From assembly GCA_018398765.1 (NCBI GenBank), contig JAHBMJ010001796.1, positions 1 through 12,509 of the forward strand: a stretch of 12,509 bases of DNA, given 5' to 3'. Both the position numbers and the translations under genes were made by a program. Each line of letters starts with the position of its first letter. The stretch's first letter is position 1. This document shows positions 8,382-12,509 of this stretch, one piece after another. Source of the stretch: Chromera velia (Eukaryota; Sar; Chromeraceae). Below the pieces are notes generated by a model. The model made no database searches. It saw only the letters and a list, made by a program, of their open reading frames with translations, and was not told where the DNA came from.

Positions 8382-8445
8382 TACGGGGAGCGCAGCCACA
8401 GCGGTAGCTGACGGTCACGCGCGGACGCACGCCCGCGGGAAAGAG

Positions 8446-8503
8446 AAGTCGATCTAAAGAGATGACGGTCGCTAATGTGTCTTGGAGAAATTTCGGGGCG
8501 GTG
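8446..8503 (-). repeat. 3' flank block shared by the two paralogous genes
   Basis: This block closely matches 11169-11230: TAAAGAGATG, then GCGGT or ACGGT, AATGT, and GGAGAAATTT followed by a G-rich run. In each case it lies at or just beyond the 3' end of a minus-strand family gene, so the duplication extended past the coding part. In the 11-kb copy it includes the stop codon; in this copy the stop falls earlier, at 8525. Confidence 0.7.
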
Positions 8504-8524
8504 ACAGCGAGCGTTCTTTGTAAA

Positions 8525-9990
8525 TCAGTGAACAACGGACACAGAACAAAGCGGACCTTGGGGCACTGCTGGTGGCGGAGGTAGGGCAACATACTCGTGC
8601 ATTCTCTGTCCTTCAGGATTTCCCCCACACGGAAGTGGCTCTCCTGGACCTTTTCCGCAGTGTTTGCAGTAAGGGGCTGCACTGTTACCGTAGTACGAAT
8701 GGGCCACCCGGTTCTTCGTCTTGTTCGACAGCGCCCACTCTGCACCACGCCCGCAGTCAGCAACGACAGGATGCACACCGACGGAGTGGAGTGGAGACGG
8801 CTGGGGAGGGAAGAACGAGAGACAGAGAGCCAACGCAAAAACCACGAGGAGGTGTATGTGATGAGGATCGATCCGACTGCTGACGCAAAATAGAGTCTGA
8901 ACGACTAGCAACCGGCAAACGAAAACTGACCTGCAGCAACGCCGGTGTCCCTGCCCTTCTCGAGTGGCTCCCCTCCTCGCACACGGAAACGGCAGAGCTG
9001 CAGAGAGAAGAAAAAGAAGGAATTCGATGTCAAAAGAAAGAGTGCAGGTCCACAAAGAAAGCGGAGCAGAGGCCGCCGACTCACCGGCGCGTTCTGGAGT
9101 TCCGATGCCACTCTCGCGTCGCAGCCATCACACCTACCCAGACGCTCTTCGAGACCTGGGCAAACAAAGACGGTTGGAGACAAAATGCTGTCAAAAAGTG
9201 GACTCCAGCCAGAAACAATCTCGACACGTCAGCGGAAATGGGAGAGCAGATCGAACGCGCACATGGAGGCCATGAATAAAATACCGTAAAATACGAAGGA
9301 CATCAATCCGACCATGTATGCAGCCAAGCGCGGAAGAGAGATCGGAACCAGGAAGAGAGACTGGGCAGAAAGATCGAAATCCACGTACAGAGACGGGAAA
9401 TAGAGCTATGAAAACTGACACCCAGATCGATGAGATGAGAACAGCGGAGGATCTATCGGACCAGGGACGCAAACGGACGGCCACCTGGAGTCGCGACGAC
9501 TGCTCACCCAACCAACGGAAAACCGACATGCGGCAACGCCGGGGTCCTCAGCAGGCTCGCCTCCTCGCACGCCGTCGCAGAAGTGCTGCACAGAGAAAGA
9601 AGAAGCGCGGCGTACAACGCAATAGCTCAGGCTGGACCCAGAGACAAGGGGTAGAGGCCGCCGACTCACCGCGTTCTGGAGCTCCGACGCCAGGTTCGCG
9701 GCACAGCCATCACGCCCACCCAGATGCTGTTCGAGACCTGCAAAGGAGAGACGGATTGCAGTCAAAGAGCCAGAAAGATTCTCGACACGCTGGCGGAAAT
9801 GCGTGCACGGAAGCCAGACAACACAAAAGACACCCGCTGACGGACGTTCCCTGCGCAGATCCTGCAGGCTCGACTCCTCTCCGATACGACGGCCCCCCCC
9901 CGAACAGCCCTCGGCCAAGACCGCCGCCTCCAGGACAGCCACCCCTGGGGTTCCCGACCACTGCAGGAGGGAAGGGTGGAATCGACGCAT
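8525..9990 (-). CDS. Six-exon gene with duplicated exon cassette, unknown function
   Basis: Minus-strand exons proposed from homology between copies and splice signals: 9990-9834, 9737-9670, 9585-9528, 9155-9085, 8997-8931 and 8739-8525. They sum to 636 bases, 211 residues plus TGA, with every junction in phase. Exons 2 and 4 are copies (LASELQNA in one, VASELQNA in the other, after RDGC/CDGC); exons 3 and 5 are copies (VRGGEP then GVAA). Exon 6 carries EWALSNKTKNR, AHSYYGN, then C165, C168, C178 and H188, a possible metal site, and a Pro-rich end. Donors are GTGTCT, GTGAGT, GTCGGT, GTGAGT, GTCAGT; acceptors end CAG. Joining exon 3 straight to exon 6 would create TAG, so exon 4 must follow. 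The first exon (ATG at 9990) is least sure: CTGCAG at its inside edge might instead be an acceptor, and a C9 run at 9893-9901 affects its frame. No family recognised; no clear signal peptide or membrane segment. Confidence 0.5.
8862..9817 (-). repeat. Tandem segmental duplication, about 585-595 bp apart
   Basis: Bases about 8862-9270 match about 9447-9817, covering an exon pair, the intron between it and flanking intron sequence (for example GAGGCCGCCGACTCACC at 9069 and 9653, CAACGCCGG at 8937 and 9534). A third, partial copy is at 11703-11800. Similarity in introns as well as exons indicates DNA-level duplication, with indels of 3 and 9 bases in the exons that keep frame. Confidence 0.75.
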
Positions 9991-10060
9991 GAGCACGGAG
10001 AGAGCCAAAAAGAACGAAAACGGACGGAGAGGGGCGGGCGAAAACGAGCGGAGACCTAGA
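9988..10060 (-). repeat. 5' block shared by the two paralogous genes
   Basis: About 75 bases ending at 10060 match 11837-11907: CATATGAGCACGGAGA or CATGAGCACGGAGA, AGCCA, AAAGAACG, ACGGAGAG and CGAAAACGAGCGGA in the same order. On the minus strand both begin after an acceptor-like AG|GTSTCC and lead into the family start codons. In this copy one frame reads PFSFFLALSVLM, mildly hydrophobic, without an ATG before it. Confidence 0.65.
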
Positions 10061-10312
10061 TAGAGGTCAAAGCGCAGAAGAGGAGGACCCGATACGAGAT
10101 TGGAAGCTGAAGAACCCTGCTGTACTCTCTTTCGTTTTCCATCGCGGGTCTGCTCGGCCAGACTGCGAAAGTCAGAGAGCCTTGCGTTACTCTACGTCCT
10201 TTTTAAAGACGTGTGTTCGGCCAGACTGAAAAAAGCGAGCTGAAGGAAAAAAACAGACCTGCCGACGTGCATCCTACCGGAAGAAGCACACGCAGAAGGT
10301 ACGCTGACTTAC
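10061..10312. other. Spacer with a twice-repeated CGGCCAGACTG unit
   Basis: CGGCCAGACTG occurs at about 10156 and 10219 inside two diverged copies of a roughly 60-base unit that also share TACTCT and a TTTT run. On the minus strand each copy ends as a plausible acceptor, CAG|TCTGGCCGA. A minus-strand ATG at 10142 opens a 27-codon frame starting MENEREYS, ending at a TAG beside the shared block. No complete gene could be built here. Confidence 0.4.
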
Positions 10313-10519
10313 GTTGCGGGCAGTCCAGTGTTCCTTCTGGCTTCGCTTCTCCCCTGCCCCACCCGAAATGCCCTTTGCCGGTACTGCCCCCCCTAGGACG
10401 GCCAAAAGACCCCGCTCCCGTCCAACCCCCGACCATTCCTGCAGGAGAGAGACAAACCAGCTGTTTCGACGAACTCTGAAATACCACACACCATGGTGCA
10501 GCTTCCGATGCAATGGCAT
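10313..10519 (-). CDS. Orphan first exon related to the six-exon gene (partial)
   Basis: A 69-codon minus-strand exon from ATG at 10519 to a consensus donor AAC|GTAAGT. It resembles the first exon of the six-exon gene: both read SLLQ, then WSG, then an Ala/Val/Leu-Gly stretch with SGGxxR or SGGAGEKR and a charged end. A CTGCAG just before the WSG part could instead be an acceptor, starting the exon at 10438 (126 bases). It ends in phase 0, whereas the exon at 9737 needs phase 1, so it does not join directly to the next gene. It may be a separate short gene continuing near 10160, or a relic left by duplication. Confidence 0.3.
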
Positions 10520-11168
10520 ACAACTTTCCCGAAAAGCGGCTCCTTTTCAGGAAAAAAGCGGAGCGAGCTAGGGCAAGCACCATCGGGGAAAAAGCCCCCC
10601 CCCCCGGGATGGGATGGCCCGCCCGCAGCGTGACCCCACACAAAACGGAATGAAGGGAGCGCGGCCAAGCAAGGGTGAAGAAATAGAAGGGAGAAGCCGA
10701 GCGACGCAACGGAAGGAAGTCGGCGGGACGATCGAAAGGAAAGGCAGGCAAGAAGGCACAGGGGACGGGGCCGAAAGAGAGGGATATGAAACGGCACTGC
10801 CAGAAAAAAGACAACAGGGAATGAGACAGACAACGAAAGAGGTGCAGGACGTATGGAACCAAAGGGGAGAGGACCAAACAGGTGCAAGACTGAACGAGAG
10901 GGATGACGAAACGGGTGCAGCAGAAGGTGACCGAACGAAAAAAGACCAAACGGGGACAGAAGAACAGGACCGAATCAGAGAGAGGACGGCGACAGGCCGG
11001 AGAATTTGAGAGCCAGAGGGCATGTAACCGACGGAAGGTAGGGCAGCAGAGGAGGAAGAAAAATATCAGAGGAAACGAAAAGAGCGTCCCCGTATCGCCG
11101 ATGGGAAGTCCCAATAGGAGGTCCCGGTATATCCGGTGGGCAGACCGGTGGGAAGAGACCAACCGAAA
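10520..11168. other. Purine-rich spacer, no gene accepted
   Basis: The plus strand is strongly purine-rich (GGA, GAA and AAG runs), with loosely repeated GACCAAACxGGTGCA-like strings near 10875-10960. This skew empties both strands of stops and yields long open frames: a Phe/Ser/Leu/Pro-rich one on the minus strand and an Arg/Glu/Gly-rich one on the plus strand. Neither has motifs. The region separates the 3' end of the 11-kb gene from the orphan exon. Confidence 0.5.
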
Positions 11169-11178
11169 GAAAGTCAAT

Positions 11179-11839
11179 TTAAAGAGATGGCGGTGATGAA
11201 TGTATGCTTGCTGGAGAAATTTTGGGGGGGGGGGGAAGAGGGGCACATTGAAGGACTTCAGGGATGACTGCCTGCGCTGACTGACCGGAGCTGGCGGAGG
11301 TCTGCTGCTGCTTCTCGACGAGAAGGAGGTCCCTCAGTTGCTCCTCCTTCTTCCTCAGCTGCTCGTCCTTCTTCCCCAGCTGCTCCTCCGACAGCTTGTA
11401 GTACAGGCGACCATGGGCATCTGGCGTCCGTGTCTCATTCCAATCGATCGCAAGCAAATTCTTCTCCACCTTCTGGATCTCCCCCTTCACCTCCTCGATC
11501 TCTCCCTCGACCTTCTCGATCCTCTCCTCCACCGTTCCGTTGCCGTAGTACGCGTGGGCGAGCCGGTTCTTCGTCTTGTTCGACAGCGCCCACTCTGCAC
11601 CACACACGCAGTCGATCATGCAGCAACGACGGGATGCAGGCAGAATGGGGGCAGGAGACAAGCAGGGGAGGTGAAGAACCGGAAATCGCCAGCAAAACGC
11701 GGCGGATCGATCGGACTGCTGACGCAAACGGACTGGAGTCTCGACAACGGCCGACCGAACTAACGGAAAACAGACCTGCGACAACGCCGGTGTCCACAAA
11801 CGGCTCGCCTCGTCGCACACCGTCGCGGATTGAACTCAT
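11179..11839 (-). CDS. Two-exon paralogue with coiled-coil tail, unknown function
   Basis: Predicted exons 11839-11776 and 11594-11179, minus strand: 64 + 416 bases, 159 residues. Exon 1 reads MSSIRDGVRRGEP and ends GVVA with one spare base; the donor is GCAG|GTCTGT and the acceptor GTGCAG|AG, exactly the junction of exons 5 and 6 of the six-exon gene, rebuilding a GAG codon. Exon 2 opens with EWALSNKTKNR and AHAYYGN, then diverges: heptads IEKVEGE, IEEVKGE, IQKVEKN (about 47-67) and a leucine heptad at L94, L101, L108 within EEQL/DEQL/EEQL repeats, indicating a dimeric coiled coil. The tail has PLPPPP encoded beside a 12-base G run (plus strand 11224-11235), so the last 20 or so residues and the stop are frame-sensitive. 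It lacks counterparts of exons 1-4 of its relative. The exon could extend upstream to an acceptor at 11907. Confidence 0.55.
11336..11530 (-). repeat. Two 21-bp-period minisatellites coding the coiled coil
   Basis: Bases 11336-11389 repeat a CAGCTGCTCSTCCTTCTTCC-like unit nearly three times, and 11464-11530 repeat a CCCTTCACCTCCTCGATCT-like unit about three times, both with 21-base period. That is seven codons, so repeat number changes would add or remove whole heptads of the coiled coil. Confidence 0.7.
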
Positions 11840-12253
11840 ATGAGCACGGAGACAGCCAGAAAGAACGCAAACAGACGGAGAGAGGCAGGGCGAAAACGAG
11901 CGGACACCTGCAGCGCTGTACTCTGTTCATAAGTTGCAGGTTAGGGTGGTTCAGCTGTAGCACGAAAGGCGGAAACGTGAACCTTGGTTCAGTCGAAACG
12001 AAGTGAGAACGAAGGAAAGTAGAAGACGGAGATGGCAATGCAAAGTGTACCTCTTTGCATGTTTTTTTTTTCCTTAGAAAGTCCGGAATGGGTGGTACCT
12101 GTCACGTCTTTATACACTTCGTGTGGCGATTGAGATCGATTGAAAGTTCAGTATGAGTTCTGAGTCCGTACACGTACGTCTTGGATCGAAGGACGGGCAT
12201 GTGTATGCTGGTAGCCGCGCCGCCACTATTAAAGCGTTGGCGTGAGCCGGTCG
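11840..12253. other. Flank of the paralogue, no gene recognised
   Basis: Includes the shared 5' block up to 11907 and presumably the minus-strand promoter. A run of T lies at 12062-12071. A minus-strand frame across 11760-12038 overlaps the paralogue's first exon in another frame and has no motifs. Nothing else is convincing. Confidence 0.4.
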
Positions 12254-12468
12254 GTGGCCCCGGAAAGCGAAGCGGGGGGCATGCACTTACAAAACAGGAA
12301 GAGCCCATGCACGCGCTCTCTTTCGCCAAAAGCCCGGCCCCGAAAGGCTGAATTTTCGCCATGCGTGGCCCCGGAAAGCGAAGCGGGGGGCACTTACAAA
12401 TTTAACAGCCCAAATGCACGCTGTCTTTCACCCAAAACCCGGCCCCAAAAGGCTAAATTTGCGTTATG
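12254..12468. repeat. Two tandem copies of a 111-bp unit with invariant hairpin core
   Basis: Units start at 12254 and 12365. The first 28 bases of each (12254-12281 and 12365-12392) are identical and can fold, GCCCC near the start pairing with GGGGC near the end. The remainder is diverged but aligned (CTTACAAA, GCACGC, CCCGGCCCC, AAAGGCT, AATTT). The second copy is about six bases shorter. A plus-strand frame stays open across both copies and repeats VAPESEAGG, so a coding origin cannot be excluded, but no other coding sign is present. Confidence 0.75.
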
Positions 12469-12478
12469 TGTGTCAGAT

Positions 12479-12500
12479 GGGGCTTGCCCCTAGGTTTTTT
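12479..12500 (+). other. Short GC hairpin followed by a T run
   Basis: GGGGC-TT-GCCCC (12479-12490) followed after four bases by six T. It looks like a bacterial-type terminator or a Pol III stop, but in this eukaryotic setting, with no small RNA gene seen upstream, the role is unknown. Confidence 0.3.
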
Positions 12501-12509
12501 CTCCGCGGG

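Noticed and set aside
10614-11009. 131-codon plus-strand frame rich in Arg, Glu and Gly
   Set aside because: Low complexity produced by purine-rich DNA; no domain or homologous copy in the window.
10203-11246. 347-codon minus-strand open frame
   Set aside because: Phe/Ser/Leu/Pro composition follows from the pyrimidine-rich strand, it has no motifs, and it overlaps the end of the two-exon gene and the orphan exon in another frame.
11179-11594. Resemblance of the EEQLRKKEEQLR coiled coil to Crinkler-type effector proteins
   Set aside because: Charged Leu heptads are common and the N-terminal LxLFLAK-type motif of Crinklers is absent, so no assignment was made.
12479-12500. Bacterial rho-independent terminator
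   Set aside because: Shape fits, but the window is plainly eukaryotic with introns and there is no bacterial operon or ribosome binding site nearby.
1-12509. CRISPR array, rRNA or tRNA genes
   Set aside because: No regularly spaced identical repeats with unique spacers, no recognisable rRNA blocks, and no cloverleaf with A/B-box pattern was found by eye on either strand.

Overview
This is a eukaryotic nuclear window, about half GC, with spliced genes, polypyrimidine-tract introns, microsatellites and short repeats. The best fit is an alveolate alga of the chromerid type, with Chromera velia as a guess. The reasons are a transcription factor with two AP2 domains of the apicomplexan/chromerid style, a GT61-like glycosyltransferase, and a short TTTAGGG-type telomere-like tract at the left edge. 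The assignment is an inference; no rRNA or other marker gene is present.

Left part (1-2232): an AC microsatellite, two telomere-like units, four evenly spaced TGTTGCA boxes, and a 199-bp AT-rich element bounded by 14-bp terminal inverted repeats and TA dinucleotides, which looks like a Tc1/mariner-type MITE. It lies just downstream of an intronless minus-strand gene for a 510-residue type II membrane protein of the GT61/DUF563 glycosyltransferase kind and may supply that gene's poly(A) signals.

Middle (2233-5678): an 830-bp divergent promoter region, then a plus-strand three-exon gene predicted to encode a 554-residue protein with two AP2 DNA-binding domains, a basic nuclear-localisation stretch and an acidic C-terminus. 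Intron 2 carries a TC/TG/AG microsatellite block and a near-exact copy of the start of exon 3. That copy could act as an alternative acceptor and give a short isoform with only the first AP2 domain.

Right part (5679-12509): an AT-rich, probably retroposed or degenerate island (to about 6610); a broken minus-strand gene (6730-7778) whose reading is interrupted by a stop and two frame changes; a cluster of diverged short repeats (7788-8340); and a family of related minus-strand genes built from small exons. One copy (8525-9990) reads as six exons whose phases all agree and contains a tandemly duplicated two-exon cassette. A second copy (11179-11839) has only the last two exon types, with a coiled-coil tail instead of a Cys-containing tail. 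An orphan first-exon-like copy lies at 10313-10519. I do not recognise this family. The window ends with two copies of a 111-bp tandem repeat that share an invariant hairpin-forming core.
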